Positions 1 to 8,887 are shown, counted from the stretch's first letter. The stretch: DNA of 64,000 nucleotides from CAYVTZ01 sp964454685 (GCA_964454685.1 CAYVTZ010000005.1:1-64000); one strand, 5' to 3'. Made by a program: numbers and translations. The notes: generated by a model from the sequence alone, not told the origin.

Positions 1-53
1 ATCGTGCCGATGTTTACGTGCGGCTTATTTCTCTCAAATTTTGCCTTTGCCAT
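1..53 (-). CDS. tuf: Elongation factor Tu, N-terminal fragment (cut by window edge)
   Basis: Only the first 17 codons lie in the window. They read MAKAKFERNKPHVNIGT, the near-invariant start of bacterial EF-Tu, the GTPase that brings aminoacyl-tRNA to the ribosome. The ATG at 53-51 follows AGGAGG at a good distance. A strong promoter lies about 75 bases upstream. The gene therefore seems to have its own promoter and does not simply follow fusA: the next gene upstream is a VanW-family protein rather than a ribosomal or fusA gene. The rest of the gene is outside the window. Confidence 0.93.
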   Translation of the reverse strand, partial: MAKAKFERNKPHVNIGT

Positions 54-127
54 TTTTAAATCGTCCTCCTGAAAATTCTTCGGCAAGGTTACCCCCACCA
101 AGTTACGTTTTTTCGTTACAATACAAT

Positions 128-156
128 ATTGTAAAAGCTACTTCCCCTTTTGTCAA
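128..156 (-). promoter_or_regulatory. Sigma-A promoter of tuf
   Basis: On the minus strand TTGACA (156-151) is followed after exactly 17 bases by TACAAT (133-128). The transcript would have a leader of about 70 bases ending in the tuf ribosome binding site. The -10 lies inside an AT-rich, near-palindromic stretch (TTACAATA.AATATTGTAA on the plus strand), which could be incidental. Confidence 0.85.
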
Positions 157-214
157 CACTTTGTCTTAATTCAAAGGTCACTTTTTTCCGATTGCAATGC
201 AGTCCCGCCGCTTG

Positions 215-1813
215 TCAAACAGCCGCGCCGGGGTCAATCGGCGGTGTTTGCTCCACCGGCGGTGCCGGCTCCACCGAAACCACCGGATCAGGTACCACCG
301 GGTCGGGTACCACCGGCGTTTGAATCGCGTTCACCTGCGCTTGCAATTCTTCCGCCGTCATGCCCGCCGCAGGTTCAGGCACACTTGAACCAATCTCATA
401 TTTACTGCCCATCGCCGGATATTTAGCGCCATTCACGCGCTTGGATTCCTCGATCACATTGCCGTCCAAGTCATACTTTGTCTGATATACGTCTACGATC
501 TTACCTTCCCTGCCTTCCAAAACAGGCACGATCGCATACGGATCCAGTGCGGCATTACGGATAAATACGGGGGCAGGCTTGGGCACCACTTCCGCAACCT
601 TGCTCTCCCATTTCAGCGTGTAATCGCGCGGTCTATATCCGTAAAAATTCACCGTCACCTTACGATCCGGCACATTACAATCAATGATAACATACACCGG
701 ATAATCCGTGTTGTTTTCAAATTTAAAGTCCGGTCCGCCTGTGGAAATCGTCGCGTCCATGCCCAGCGGAACATAAGAGGACGGAATGGTATGCGGTACG
801 CGGTTCACCATCTTCATTTCTGCGCGCAGCGCTGCATTGTACATCGTGGTGGAAACCTGACAAATGCCGCCGCCCGGCTGATCTTTATATTCACCGTTCT
901 CAATGCCCGGTGCCAGCGCCCAACCTTTTTCCACAGTTCTGTCTCCCACCGTGTCATTGACTGAATAAGTCTCGCCCGGCATGATTTTAGAGCCGTTCAT
1001 GATGTCGCTGATCTTCCAGATGTTGTACATGCGCTCTTTTCTGCTTGCCGTCTTGCTGGTGTATTCCGTTGTGTATTTGCCGATCACTTCCAGCTCCGGC
1101 ATCTGCGCCGTGCCTTCCGTTGCCGGAATGGTATCAATTTTCGCCGTAACAGGCTCATAGGTCTGATTTTGGATCTGCTCGCTCAACTTGGTGATCAAGT
1201 CCTCCGTGTCCACCTGATACCCGTCCTGCGCAGGCGTTCTCACCAGTTTGCCGCCCGTCGTCAGGTTCTCCTCACTGCGCGAGATTTCCACCTCGTATGA
1301 GCCGGCAGTCGGCTGCTGTGTCCAGCTCATCGCCTGGCCTTCGATCAAGCTGCGCAGCACATTTTGATCAAATGTAAATTCCAGCGTGTAATCTTTCGCG
1401 CCTTCGCCGATCTTCATCCCGTTGCTGTATTCCAACGCTTCCTTGATCTTCGCGTCAATATCGGTTGCCACACCCGCTTCTTCCAGCGGATAGGAATAAT
1501 TTTGCTCCTGCACCGTAAAGGCAACCTTGCCATTGTTCAACATGTGGTTGGCAATGGGTTGCAATGCAATTTTCGCTTCCTCGGCTGTCTTACCTGCCAG
1601 TTGTACGCCATTGATGGAGACGTCCTTTCCAAATGTTGCCTCACCATTCACACTTGCAGTCGGCTGCTCCTGCGCATTCGCAGCATTGCCTTTGCCTGCA
1701 AAATTCAAAATCAAAATAATTGCCACGATAACCGCCGCAATAATCCCAATCACCAAAGCCACCCGTCCGGCGTTCACCCGACGACCCATCGGTCTCGGTC
1801 TGTAAGACTTCAT
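215..1813 (-). CDS. VanW family cell-envelope protein (YoaR-like)
   Basis: 532 residues. A basic N-terminus is followed by one membrane anchor (about residues 18-38), an extracellular YoaR-type 'putative peptidoglycan binding' region, the VanW domain (centred near GGGICQVSTTMYNAAL) and a Pro/Val-rich C-terminal tail. The start is the ATG at 1813 with AAGGAGAG just upstream; a reading-frame extension to 1855 has no ribosome site. The VanW domain is known from vancomycin-resistance clusters and many Gram-positive surface proteins, but its biochemical role is unknown. The second VanW gene lies directly upstream (2135-3820), separated by a terminator. No van resistance genes are present, so a general wall role is more likely than resistance. 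Confidence 0.85.
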   Translation of the reverse strand: MKSYRPRPMGRRVNAGRVALVIGIIAAVIVAIILILNFAGKGNAANAQEQPTASVNGEATFGKDVSINGVQLAGKTAEEAKIALQPIANHMLNNGKVAFTVQEQNYSYPLEEAGVATDIDAKIKEALEYSNGMKIGEGAKDYTLEFTFDQNVLRSLIEGQAMSWTQQPTAGSYEVEISRSEENLTTGGKLVRTPAQDGYQVDTEDLITKLSEQIQNQTYEPVTAKIDTIPATEGTAQMPELEVIGKYTTEYTSKTASRKERMYNIWKISDIMNGSKIMPGETYSVNDTVGDRTVEKGWALAPGIENGEYKDQPGGGICQVSTTMYNAALRAEMKMVNRVPHTIPSSYVPLGMDATISTGGPDFKFENNTDYPVYVIIDCNVPDRKVTVNFYGYRPRDYTLKWESKVAEVVPKPAPVFIRNAALDPYAIVPVLEGREGKIVDVYQTKYDLDGNVIEESKRVNGAKYPAMGSKYEIGSSVPEPAAGMTAEELQAQVNAIQTPVVPDPVVPDPVVSVEPAPPVEQTPPIDPGAAV

Positions 1814-2134
1814 CAAAAAAATAACTCTCCTTGTTTTATTGTTCCAGCGTCCCAAATACCCTCATTATAATCGTATCAATATCTATGATACCGCATAACC
1901 ACGCGCTTGTAAACCTTTGTTTTATATGTTCAAAGATATTTTACGATTTCTCTTTTCCCGCTCATGCACCTGCCATTTTTTGCGTAGCGGCGCCCCCAAA
2001 AAAGCATCCTGCACATTCGCTCCTTTTTTGCTTCACACAACAAAAACCCCGCCAAGGCAAATCGCGCCAAGGCAGGGCTGGTCTGTTTCAAAAGGTGTTC
2101 GGGCGCTTCATCAGGCTGCGCGCGTCTCTCTCAA
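1814..2134. other. Intergenic region between the two VanW genes
   Basis: 321 bases without a convincing gene. It holds the terminator of the upstream VanW gene (2042-2077) and, nearer the downstream gene, a minus-strand TATAAT (1869-1864) with no good -35 partner at 17 bases. The reading frames crossing it lack ribosome sites and have compositions unlike the real genes. Confidence 0.6.
2042..2077 (-). terminator. Rho-independent terminator after the 2135-3820 VanW gene
   Basis: On the minus strand CCCTGCC (2077-2071) pairs with GGCGGGG (2053-2047, one G-U) and is followed by TTTTTG. The loop contains a second copy of the GCCTTGGC motif and can form a short inner stem. Confidence 0.7.
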
Positions 2135-3820
2135 TTACCACAGCGGCATCGTACCCACCCGCACCTTTGCAGGCTTATAGGCGTAAGTGTCAACATAGAA
2201 TTTCTCTTTTTTGACCTCATTGCCATCCGCATCCACATAATGTTTGTACACTTGGTATTTCTTGCCCATGTGCTCTCCGATGATCTGCTGCTGCGTCCCC
2301 TCCGGCAAGGTCGCATCCGGCACCATAATAGGCGCGCCGCCGCCAAACGTATCAATCAGCTCCGATGAAAATTTGCGCGTCAGCCCATCCTCGTGCTTCG
2401 GGCCATAGATCATCACCCGTACCATGCGCGCATCGCTCGCATCCGTTTTGGTCACGATGTAAACCGGCACATCATAGTTGTTCTTAAATTTAAAGTCCGG
2501 CTTTCCGGTCGAGATCGTCGCATCCAGCCCCCCGGGAACGTACTCCAGCGGCCAGGAATGGTGCGAACGGTCTACAATCTCCAATTCCGCACCCAGCACA
2601 GCGTTGTACAGTGTGGAGCTGACCTGGCAGATGCCGCCGCCCGCCTCCATCTGATATTCCCCGCTGTTGATGCCCGGCGCCGCCTTCCAGCCGCGATCAT
2701 AGGTGCGCGGGCCTGCCTCATCGTTAATAGACCAGGTCTCGCCCGGTTCCAGCACCACGCCGTTGATGATGTCGCTCATTTTCCAAATGTTGTATCTGCG
2801 CCCCTCTGCGGAGGATTTGTATTCCGTTTCATATTCGCCGATGACCGCATAGTCATTTTCCAGCATAGCGCGCGTCACTTTAGGCTGCACTTCCACCAGC
2901 GGAGCCTCCACCGGATCAAAGTTGCCGTTGTTCACATTCTCCGTGATGGTCTGCGTCAACGCTGCAACGTCCACGGTGCGCCCCACCACTTCATCCACAA
3001 ACGAGATGTTCATGTCCGCGATCATCTTATCTTCATCGGAGATCTTGTCCATCTTGACTGTCGCATCCTGCGGCGCAATGTCGTATTTGCTGTTGTTGCT
3101 GGCAATGGACTGACTGATGGTCGCCTCATCAAACACAATGGGCGCGTCAATGCTCTCAGCCCCGCTCGCCGCAGAGGCAATCGCAGCGGTGCGCGTGGCA
3201 ACATCGCCTTTTCTGCCATATTCCAGCGCTGCGCGAAGCGCCGTATCCACATCAATGCTTGCACCAAGCTGCTGCGCATCCAGTTCAAACCGGTCGGTGC
3301 CCACCGTAAACACTTCATTCAAACCACCCAGCGCCTGCTGTGCGCTCTCCTGCACCGGCGGTTTCGCTTCTTCCATTGTTTTGCCCGAAAGGTCAACCCC
3401 CAATACCGTTACGCCGGAGTAAAAAGTGCCGTTGTCAATCACTTCCTCCGTCGCAGTGTGCGGCGTCAAAAACGAGAAAAAGTCCGTGAAAAAATAAAGT
3501 CCCGCGCCCACCGCCGCCACCGCAACCACACAAAGAATCGCAATCAGCGGCCCCTTCTTCTTTTTTGGCTTCGGTTCTGCGCCTAACAGTTCTGCGTATT
3601 CTTCCTCCGGCTCGTCATAGTACGGCTCCGCATCATGGTCGTAAGCATCCAGCTGTTCATGCGTCACTCCCCAACGCGGTTCCTCCGATGTAAAGTCGTC
3701 CTGCTCTTCCTGCAATCTTCGGGGCTGCATTTCGTCGTCGTTTTGCGCATCAGAAAAAAACGGCTCCCGTAATTCGTCTCCTCCGCCGATTTTCCTGCCC
3801 CGTCCGTTGTTTGTAGACAT
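2135..3820 (-). CDS. VanW family protein with cytoplasmic charged N-terminus
   Basis: 561 residues. An acidic, disordered N-terminal segment of about 90 residues (cytoplasmic by inference) is followed by KPKKKKG, a single membrane span (about residues 92-114), a YoaR-like extracellular region with repeated 'VDLSGKTMEEA' style motifs, and the VanW domain around GGGICQVSSTLYNAVL. The start ATG at 3820 follows AGGAGC. It is a paralogue of the neighbouring gene at 215-1813: the VanW cores are clearly alike, the N-termini are not. The molecular function is unknown; it is probably anchored in the membrane facing the cell wall. The two copies may reflect duplication in this lineage. Confidence 0.85.
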   Translation of the reverse strand: MSTNNGRGRKIGGGDELREPFFSDAQNDDEMQPRRLQEEQDDFTSEEPRWGVTHEQLDAYDHDAEPYYDEPEEEYAELLGAEPKPKKKKGPLIAILCVVAVAAVGAGLYFFTDFFSFLTPHTATEEVIDNGTFYSGVTVLGVDLSGKTMEEAKPPVQESAQQALGGLNEVFTVGTDRFELDAQQLGASIDVDTALRAALEYGRKGDVATRTAAIASAASGAESIDAPIVFDEATISQSIASNNSKYDIAPQDATVKMDKISDEDKMIADMNISFVDEVVGRTVDVAALTQTITENVNNGNFDPVEAPLVEVQPKVTRAMLENDYAVIGEYETEYKSSAEGRRYNIWKMSDIINGVVLEPGETWSINDEAGPRTYDRGWKAAPGINSGEYQMEAGGGICQVSSTLYNAVLGAELEIVDRSHHSWPLEYVPGGLDATISTGKPDFKFKNNYDVPVYIVTKTDASDARMVRVMIYGPKHEDGLTRKFSSELIDTFGGGAPIMVPDATLPEGTQQQIIGEHMGKKYQVYKHYVDADGNEVKKEKFYVDTYAYKPAKVRVGTMPLW

Positions 3821-3882
3821 GCTTTGCTCCTCTGCTCTTCGTTCCTACCTGCATACGCAGGACTTTTTATGCACCGCTTTCG

Positions 3883-4275
3883 TTATTTTCCACTCATCAC
3901 ATGCACGGAAAAATGCCGACTGCGCGGCCCGTCATACTCACAAAAATAAATACCCTGCCAGCGTCCCAGCGCAAGCTGTCCGTTTTCAACGGGAACTACC
4001 GTCTGATTTCCGGTCAGCAACGCTTTAAAGTGCGCGTCACTGTTCCCTTCCATGTGCGCAAAATGCAGCTTGGGCACCGCCGCGGAAAGCGCCGCCAGCA
4101 GGTCCTCGCACACATCCGGATCAGCGTTTTCATTGATGGTGATACCCGCCGTGGTATGCGGACAGTAGATAAGTGCCATCCCTTCCTGCACACCGCTTTG
4201 CGCCACGGCCTCGCGCACCTTTTGTGTAATATTCACAAACATACATTTCGTGTTGGTCGTCACCGGCATTTGCAT
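3883..4275 (-). CDS. yjbQ: YjbQ/UPF0047 family protein
   Basis: 130 residues, the usual length for this family. The conserved CPHTTAGITINE and NGQLALGRWQGIYFCEYDGPR-type motifs are visible, with the conserved His and Glu residues. YjbQ proteins form trimers with a central metal-binding pocket; a secondary thiamine-phosphate synthase activity has been reported, but the physiological role is uncertain. The ATG at 4275 has AAGGAG at a good distance. The gene begins 12 bases after rex on the same strand, so the two are probably cotranscribed. Confidence 0.9.
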   Translation of the reverse strand: MQMPVTTNTKCMFVNITQKVREAVAQSGVQEGMALIYCPHTTAGITINENADPDVCEDLLAALSAAVPKLHFAHMEGNSDAHFKALLTGNQTVVPVENGQLALGRWQGIYFCEYDGPRSRHFSVHVMSGK

Positions 4276-4287
4276 GGTTCATTCTCC

Positions 4288-4914
4288 TTAAACTGTTTCA
4301 TTGAGCCGATAGGACAGCACATAAAGACTGTCCGATAGGTGGATGTTCTCCACCGCAACACCGCGGCGTACCTCTACATCCACCGGTGCAAAATTCCAAA
4401 TCGCCTGAATACCGTAGCTCACCAGCAGGTCTGCCGATCGCTGCGCATGCTCCTTCGGGGTGCAAATAATGGCGATGTCCGTCGGGTTTTTCTGCAAATA
4501 TGCTTCCAGTTCATCCACATGCAGCACCGTCTTTCCTTCCACCGTGCCGCCCACCTTGCCCGGGTCTTTGTCAAAAATCCCCGTAACGTTAAACCCTTCC
4601 AGCATAAAATTTTTGTATCCCATCAGTGCGTGCCCAATGCGCCCCGCCCCGATGATAATCACGTTATAATGCCGATCCAGCCCCAAAATCGCGGCAATTT
4701 CCTTCTTGAGCTTGCCTACGCTGTATCCATATCCCTGCTGCCCGAATCCGCCAAAACAGTTGAGATCCCTGCGAATCTGCGAAGCATTCAGCCCCATTTC
4801 CAAACTCATCTGCGAGGACGATATTTTATCCATGCCCTTCTGCTGCAATTCTTCCAGATACCGATAATAGCGCGGCAGCCTGCGAATCACCGCCGGCGAA
4901 ATCTTTTCCTTCAT
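4288..4914 (-). CDS. rex: Redox-sensing transcriptional repressor Rex
   Basis: 208 residues. The N-terminal winged helix (about residues 5-75, with the SSSQMSLEMGLNASQIRRDL recognition region) binds operator DNA. The Rossmann domain starts at VIIIGAGRIGHAL and binds NADH or NAD+. Rex releases DNA when NADH rises and controls fermentation and respiratory genes in Firmicutes. The start ATG follows GGAGGG. A minus-strand TATAAT lies about 90 bases upstream. A candidate Rex operator is present elsewhere in this window at 62017-62034; I see no clear one at rex itself. Confidence 0.96.
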   Translation of the reverse strand: MKEKISPAVIRRLPRYYRYLEELQQKGMDKISSSQMSLEMGLNASQIRRDLNCFGGFGQQGYGYSVGKLKKEIAAILGLDRHYNVIIIGAGRIGHALMGYKNFMLEGFNVTGIFDKDPGKVGGTVEGKTVLHVDELEAYLQKNPTDIAIICTPKEHAQRSADLLVSYGIQAIWNFAPVDVEVRRGVAVENIHLSDSLYVLSYRLNETV

Positions 4915-5067
4915 CCCTCGTCCCTCCAGCGTTCGACGCTGCGCATCAACATGCCCAAAACAAGCATATCAATCATACTGTTTCGAATTGTTCTGTAACC
5001 ATCATTATACAATAACTCACACACCGATGCGACCTGTTTTTTCTTTTTTCACAAAAAATTTACGGCA

Positions 5068-5096
5068 AACAAAAGAGCCACGCAATGCAGCTCTTT
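5068..5096 (-). terminator. Terminator of the nth-obgE-...-rsfS operon
   Basis: Minus strand: AAAGAGC (96-90 of the 5000s) pairs with GCTCTTT (5078-5072), followed by a T/G-rich run (TTGTTTG). It lies just beyond the rsfS stop and upstream of rex, separating the two operons. Confidence 0.7.
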
Positions 5097-5129
5097 GCAA
5101 TCCTGTTTCGTTTTCTCGCGCCGCATCTC

Positions 5130-5477
5130 TCACGCTTGAGCCGCAGAATAATCCACAAAATTATCTTCGGTTTTCCACAAACGCTCCAACTGATAAAACT
5201 CGCGCTCTTCTTTATGAAAAATGTGCACCAGTACGTCCGCGTAATCCAGCACCACCCATCTTCCCTCACGCACACCTTCGGTGCGCAGCGGTGTCTCTCC
5301 CGCCGCCGCCATCTGGTGCTCCACCTCTTCGGCAAGCATCTGCACATGGTTCACATTGGGTGCGCTCGCAATTACAAAGTCATCCGCTACAATGGTCATA
5401 TCCGCCACGTGCAGCAGCATGATGTCCTGCGCCTTTTTGTCGTCTAAAATCTTCGCAATCTGTTCAGCTTTCGTCAT
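5130..5477 (-). CDS. rsfS: Ribosomal silencing factor RsfS
   Basis: 115 residues, the normal length. RsfS binds ribosomal protein uL14 and blocks subunit joining in starvation. The typical segments KKAQDIMLLHV, DDFVIASAPNVNHVQ and VREGRWVVLDYADVLVHIFHKEEREFYQLERLW are all present. Its ATG overlaps the stop of yqeK by four bases, so translation is coupled. It is the last gene of the obgE-yhbY-nadD-yqeK-rsfS order widespread in Firmicutes. Confidence 0.95.
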   Translation of the reverse strand: MTKAEQIAKILDDKKAQDIMLLHVADMTIVADDFVIASAPNVNHVQMLAEEVEHQMAAAGETPLRTEGVREGRWVVLDYADVLVHIFHKEEREFYQLERLWKTEDNFVDYSAAQA

Positions 5478-6043
5478 TCAATCGTTTCTCCTTCCACTAT
5501 TTTCCGATAAAAATTATATGCCTCCACCGAGTCCGTGTCAATCAGTCCACCGCTTCGGATCACACTCAGCAAAGACATCACCTCACCTTGCAGCACCGCG
5601 CGGTTCAGGTTATCATATGCCTCTTGGCGCAGCTCTTCCACTCCCTCAAAGTCACGTTCCGGTTCAATGTAGTCCGCAAGATAAACAATCTTTTCCAGCA
5701 GCGTCATGTCCGCCTTGCCCGTCGTGTGCCATCGAATCGCATCCAAAATATCCGGATCGATCACCAATCCCTTTTCCTGCAAAAGCTCCGCCGCCACCGG
5801 CCCGTGCAGTGTCTTTGGGGCGTCGCTGTACAGTTCATATTTACGCGCCAGCGCTTCCACTTCCATCTGCTTGCAATAATCGTGCATCAGCCCCGCCAGT
5901 GCCGCCTTGCGCACATCCGCTCCATGTCGCTCCGCCAGCTTGATTGCGGTCTGCTCCACGCCCAAACTATGCTGTAATTTTTCTCCCTTCAGCACTTTTT
6001 TCAGCTCTGTATATAGCCGCTCACGCTCCTGTGTATAATCCAT
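5474..6043 (-). CDS. yqeK: HD-domain hydrolase YqeK (symmetrical Ap4A hydrolase family)
   Basis: 189 residues. The HD-superfamily metal ligands are seen in 'LQHSLGVEQTA' (His), 'AGLMHDYCK' (His-Asp) and 'YLADYIEPERDF' (Asp). YqeK proteins hydrolyse diadenosine tetraphosphate to two ADP. The start at 6043 overlaps the end of nadD by 23 bases, which is normal for this tightly packed operon; a GAGGAG lies 13 bases upstream. Confidence 0.92.
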   Translation of the reverse strand: MDYTQERERLYTELKKVLKGEKLQHSLGVEQTAIKLAERHGADVRKAALAGLMHDYCKQMEVEALARKYELYSDAPKTLHGPVAAELLQEKGLVIDPDILDAIRWHTTGKADMTLLEKIVYLADYIEPERDFEGVEELRQEAYDNLNRAVLQGEVMSLLSVIRSGGLIDTDSVEAYNFYRKIVEGETIE

Positions 6044-6668
6044 GTGCTTTGATATACTCCTCTATCTCCGGCGGAACCAGCCCGTCGATACTCATTCCCT
6101 TTTGTACACGCATACGCACCAATGTCGAGCTGACGTTACCGCCCTCGCAATTTGCCAGTTCAATGCGCGCGCCGCAGGTCTGTTGCAGCCTTTCCGCCTC
6201 CGCAGCCAAGCCGCTGTATCCACTGCGGCCCACGCACAGGAAGGTCACCATACGCATCACCTGCTCCGCACATTTCCATGTGCACAGTTCAAACAAAGTG
6301 TCCGCACCGACGATGTAAAAAAACGCGACCCGCGGATATCTTTCCGCCAGCTCCGTCAGCGTGTCCACTGTATAAGTGTGCCCCGCGCGGTGCACCTCAA
6401 GTTCACATACGGAAAGCCCGCGCACCCCTTTCACTGCCAGCCGCAGCATGGCAACGCGGTGCTGTGCGCTCGCCACATGCGTCTTGTGCGGCGGATGTCC
6501 CGATGGCAGCATCCACACTTCATCGAGGCCAAACTCCTCCAATACTTGCCGCGCCATCTCAACGTGCCCGCAGTGCACCGGATTAAACGTACCGCCAAAC
6601 AGACCGATCTTTTTTTGTATGGCGGGCAGTCCCAATGTGTCCTGCACTGCCGTGTTCACATATTCCAC
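6021..6668 (-). CDS. nadD: Nicotinate-nucleotide adenylyltransferase NadD
   Basis: Adenylates nicotinate mononucleotide in NAD synthesis. The nucleotidyltransferase signature GLFGGTFNPVHCGHVEMA is near the N-terminus and the ISSTLVR-like motif (here VSSTLVRMR) near the C-terminus. Length 215 with the GTG start chosen at 6668. The N-terminus is about 18 residues longer than usual and no ATG lies nearer the core; the exact start is uncertain (a GAGG is 13 bases upstream of the GTG). It follows yhbY by 20 bases. Confidence 0.92.
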   Translation of the reverse strand: MEYVNTAVQDTLGLPAIQKKIGLFGGTFNPVHCGHVEMARQVLEEFGLDEVWMLPSGHPPHKTHVASAQHRVAMLRLAVKGVRGLSVCELEVHRAGHTYTVDTLTELAERYPRVAFFYIVGADTLFELCTWKCAEQVMRMVTFLCVGRSGYSGLAAEAERLQQTCGARIELANCEGGNVSSTLVRMRVQKGMSIDGLVPPEIEEYIKAHGLYTGA

Positions 6669-6688
6669 GTTTGAATCAAAATCCTCGC

Positions 6689-6976
6689 TTACAGCTCGAT
6701 CACCGGCTTGGTCGCCGATTTCCGGTATAGCACAAATTTGCGCCCCAGTACGCTCACACCCTCTGCGTTCAGCGTTTGCGCCAGCTCGTCACACGCCTCA
6801 CGCGCAGACAAGTCACAGTTTTGCTGCACCGTGCCTTTAATCAGCTCCCGCGCTTCCAGCGCTTCATCCGCCTGCCGGATGATGTTCTCCGTCATGCCCT
6901 CTTTTCCAATGTGCACGATCGGCTCCATGTGCTGCGCCATGCCGCGCAGCTTTGCCCGTTGTTTGCTTGTAATCAT
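6689..6976 (-). CDS. yhbY: CRM-domain RNA-binding protein YhbY
   Basis: 95 residues forming a single CRM domain. The KQRAKLRGMAQHMEPIVHIG start and the C-terminal LGRKFVLYRKS are typical; the family has a GxxG-type RNA-binding loop. YhbY associates with pre-50S ribosomal particles. The gene sits 9 bases after obgE, which also acts in 50S assembly, matching the usual Firmicutes gene order. Confidence 0.93.
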   Translation of the reverse strand: MITSKQRAKLRGMAQHMEPIVHIGKEGMTENIIRQADEALEARELIKGTVQQNCDLSAREACDELAQTLNAEGVSVLGRKFVLYRKSATKPVIEL

Positions 6977-6985
6977 CCGTTTTTT

Positions 6986-8257
6986 CTACTCCACAAAATC
7001 AAATTCTTCGCCATCCAGACGCACCGTATCGCCGTCCTTCGCGCCCGCCTTACGCAGCGCCTTTAAAATGCCAAAGTCCACCAGCAGCTTATGAAAATGC
7101 CGCATCGAATCCGGCTCGTTGGGGTCGATGCGCGCAAAAATGTCCTCGATCAAACTTCCGTTCGCCTCCAACACGCCATCCTCGCCACGCAGCACCTCAA
7201 AGGAAAGCTCGCTGTCCTGCGACTGCCATTCCTCGATCACGCCTTCCTCGGCGATCACGCTTTCCTCCGGCAGCGTTTGCAAAATCTCCATCATCGCTGT
7301 TTTCATCTCATCCAATCCCTGCATGGTCGCCGCCGATGTCAGCAGCACCTGCTTTTCGGGATATTTTTCCCGAAACCGTTGCAGATTTTCCTCCGCTTCC
7401 GGCAGGTCAGCCTTGTTGGCAACGATGATTTCCGGTCGTTGCGCCAGCACCTCGGAATACAGCTTCAACTCCGTGCGAATGGTCTCATAGTCCTCCAACG
7501 GGTCGCGCCCCTCGCTGCCGGCAATGTCCAGCACATGCGCAATCATACGCGTGCGTTCAATGTGCCGCAGAAAATCGTGCCCCAATCCGGCGCCCGTGTG
7601 CGCCCCCTCAATCAGTCCGGGGATATCCGCCACAATAAAATCATAATCATAAGTACGCACCACGCCCAAGTTGGGCGCCAGCGTGGTAAAATGATAGTTT
7701 TCGATCTTAGGCTTCGCGCTCGTAATGCAGGATAAAATCGTGGATTTCCCTACATTCGGAAAGCCCACCAGCCCCACATCCGCAATGGATTTCAGTTCCA
7801 AAATCACCTCACGCTCGCCAACCTTCTTGCCGGGCGTAGAAAAGCGAGGCGTCTGCCGCACAGAATTGGAAAAGCGCGCATTGCCTTTGCCACCGCTGCC
7901 GCCTTTTAGGATGATTACGGGCACACCCGCCTCACGGATGTCCGCCGCCACACGCCCGCTCTGCGCGTCCAAAATCACAGTGCCCACCGGCACCTTTACG
8001 ATTCTGTCGTCGCCTGTTTTTCCGCGCATGTTCTGTCTGCGTCCGTTTTCCCCGTTACCTGCCGCAAATTTCTTGTGATAGCGGAAATCCATCAGCGTAC
8101 GCATATTCTCATCCGCCATGAAAATCAGGTTGCCGCCGTTGCCGCCGTCGCCGCCGTCCGGGCCTCCTGCGTTCACATATTTTTCGCGTCGGAAGGAAGT
8201 CGCGCCGTTGCCGCCGTCGCCTGCCTTGATGATGATTTTTACTTTATCGACAATCAT
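6986..8257 (-). CDS. obgE: GTPase Obg/CgtA
   Basis: 423 residues. The glycine-rich Obg fold (about residues 1-158, with GGDGGNG repeats), the G domain (GFPNVGKSTIL P-loop near residue 165; DIPG; NKAD) and the C-terminal OCT domain (about 345-423) are all present. Obg is an essential GTPase in 50S assembly and stress response. The start is the ATG at 8257 with GGAG upstream; this ATG overlaps the nth stop by four bases. An in-frame extension to 8347 lies within nth and lacks a ribosome site. Confidence 0.97.
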   Translation of the reverse strand: MIVDKVKIIIKAGDGGNGATSFRREKYVNAGGPDGGDGGNGGNLIFMADENMRTLMDFRYHKKFAAGNGENGRRQNMRGKTGDDRIVKVPVGTVILDAQSGRVAADIREAGVPVIILKGGSGGKGNARFSNSVRQTPRFSTPGKKVGEREVILELKSIADVGLVGFPNVGKSTILSCITSAKPKIENYHFTTLAPNLGVVRTYDYDFIVADIPGLIEGAHTGAGLGHDFLRHIERTRMIAHVLDIAGSEGRDPLEDYETIRTELKLYSEVLAQRPEIIVANKADLPEAEENLQRFREKYPEKQVLLTSAATMQGLDEMKTAMMEILQTLPEESVIAEEGVIEEWQSQDSELSFEVLRGEDGVLEANGSLIEDIFARIDPNEPDSMRHFHKLLVDFGILKALRKAGAKDGDTVRLDGEEFDFVE

Positions 8258-8880
8258 AGATTTTTCTCCGGATAAGGACACACCTCGCGCAAGCTGCATT
8301 CGCCGCACAAAGGTCGCTGCGCCTTGCACACCAGCCTGCCATGCCACAAAATCCAGTGGTGCGCATCCGCCCAGTCCTCTTTCTTAAATATTTTTTTCAG
8401 CGATTCTTCCACCTTGTCGGGATTCTTCGAGTGCGCAAACCCCAGTCGGTTCGCCACACGCCCCACATGGGTGTCTACCGCAAATGCAGGAATGCCAAAC
8501 GCATTCGCCAGCACGACGTTTGCGGTTTTGCGCCCCACACCCGCCAGCGTCACCAGTTCCTGCTCCGTGCGCGGCACCTCGCCGCCGTATTCTTCCATAA
8601 TGCGCTGCGCGCACGCAATAATGTTCTTCGCTTTGTTTTTATATAACCCGCATGTCTTGATGTAATCTTCTACTTCCGTCAGCTCTGCCGCCGCCAACTC
8701 CTTAGGCGATGGATAGCGCGCAAAAAGCTCACGCGTAACGATGTTCACGCGCGCGTCCGTGCACTGCGCCGCCAAAATCGTGGCAATCAGCAATTCGTAT
8801 GCGTTCTGATAATCCAACGCGCTTTGCTTCCCCGCATACTGCGCCCGCAAACGGGTGATCATTTCTTCCTTTGCTTTCAT
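8254..8880 (-). CDS. nth: Endonuclease III
   Basis: 208 residues. DNA glycosylase/AP lyase for oxidised pyrimidines. The helix-hairpin-helix LAGVGRKTA carries the catalytic Lys, VDTHVGRVANRLG the catalytic Asp, and CKAQRPLCGECSLREVC binds the 4Fe-4S cluster (spacing 6-2-5). I chose ATG 8880. It has no ribosome site, and a promoter ends only seven bases before it, so the mRNA may be leaderless; the ATG at 8862 with AAAGGA four bases upstream is an alternative. An in-frame extension to 9039 would overlap the QueG-like gene and is rejected. Confidence 0.94.
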   Translation of the reverse strand: MKAKEEMITRLRAQYAGKQSALDYQNAYELLIATILAAQCTDARVNIVTRELFARYPSPKELAAAELTEVEDYIKTCGLYKNKAKNIIACAQRIMEEYGGEVPRTEQELVTLAGVGRKTANVVLANAFGIPAFAVDTHVGRVANRLGFAHSKNPDKVEESLKKIFKKEDWADAHHWILWHGRLVCKAQRPLCGECSLREVCPYPEKNL

Positions 8881-8887
8881 AGATGTT

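Noticed and set aside
2393..3586. Long rightward open frame opposite the second VanW gene
   Set aside because: It is the antisense shadow of a clear VanW gene, is His/Arg-rich and has no ribosome site.
215..3820. Vancomycin resistance locus
   Set aside because: VanW domains alone are common in Gram-positives; no vanA/B ligase, vanH or vanX is present.
4915..5067. Rex operator at the rex promoter
   Set aside because: Only half-sites such as TTGTGAAA are seen; no TTGTTAA-N4-TTAACAA dyad with acceptable match.
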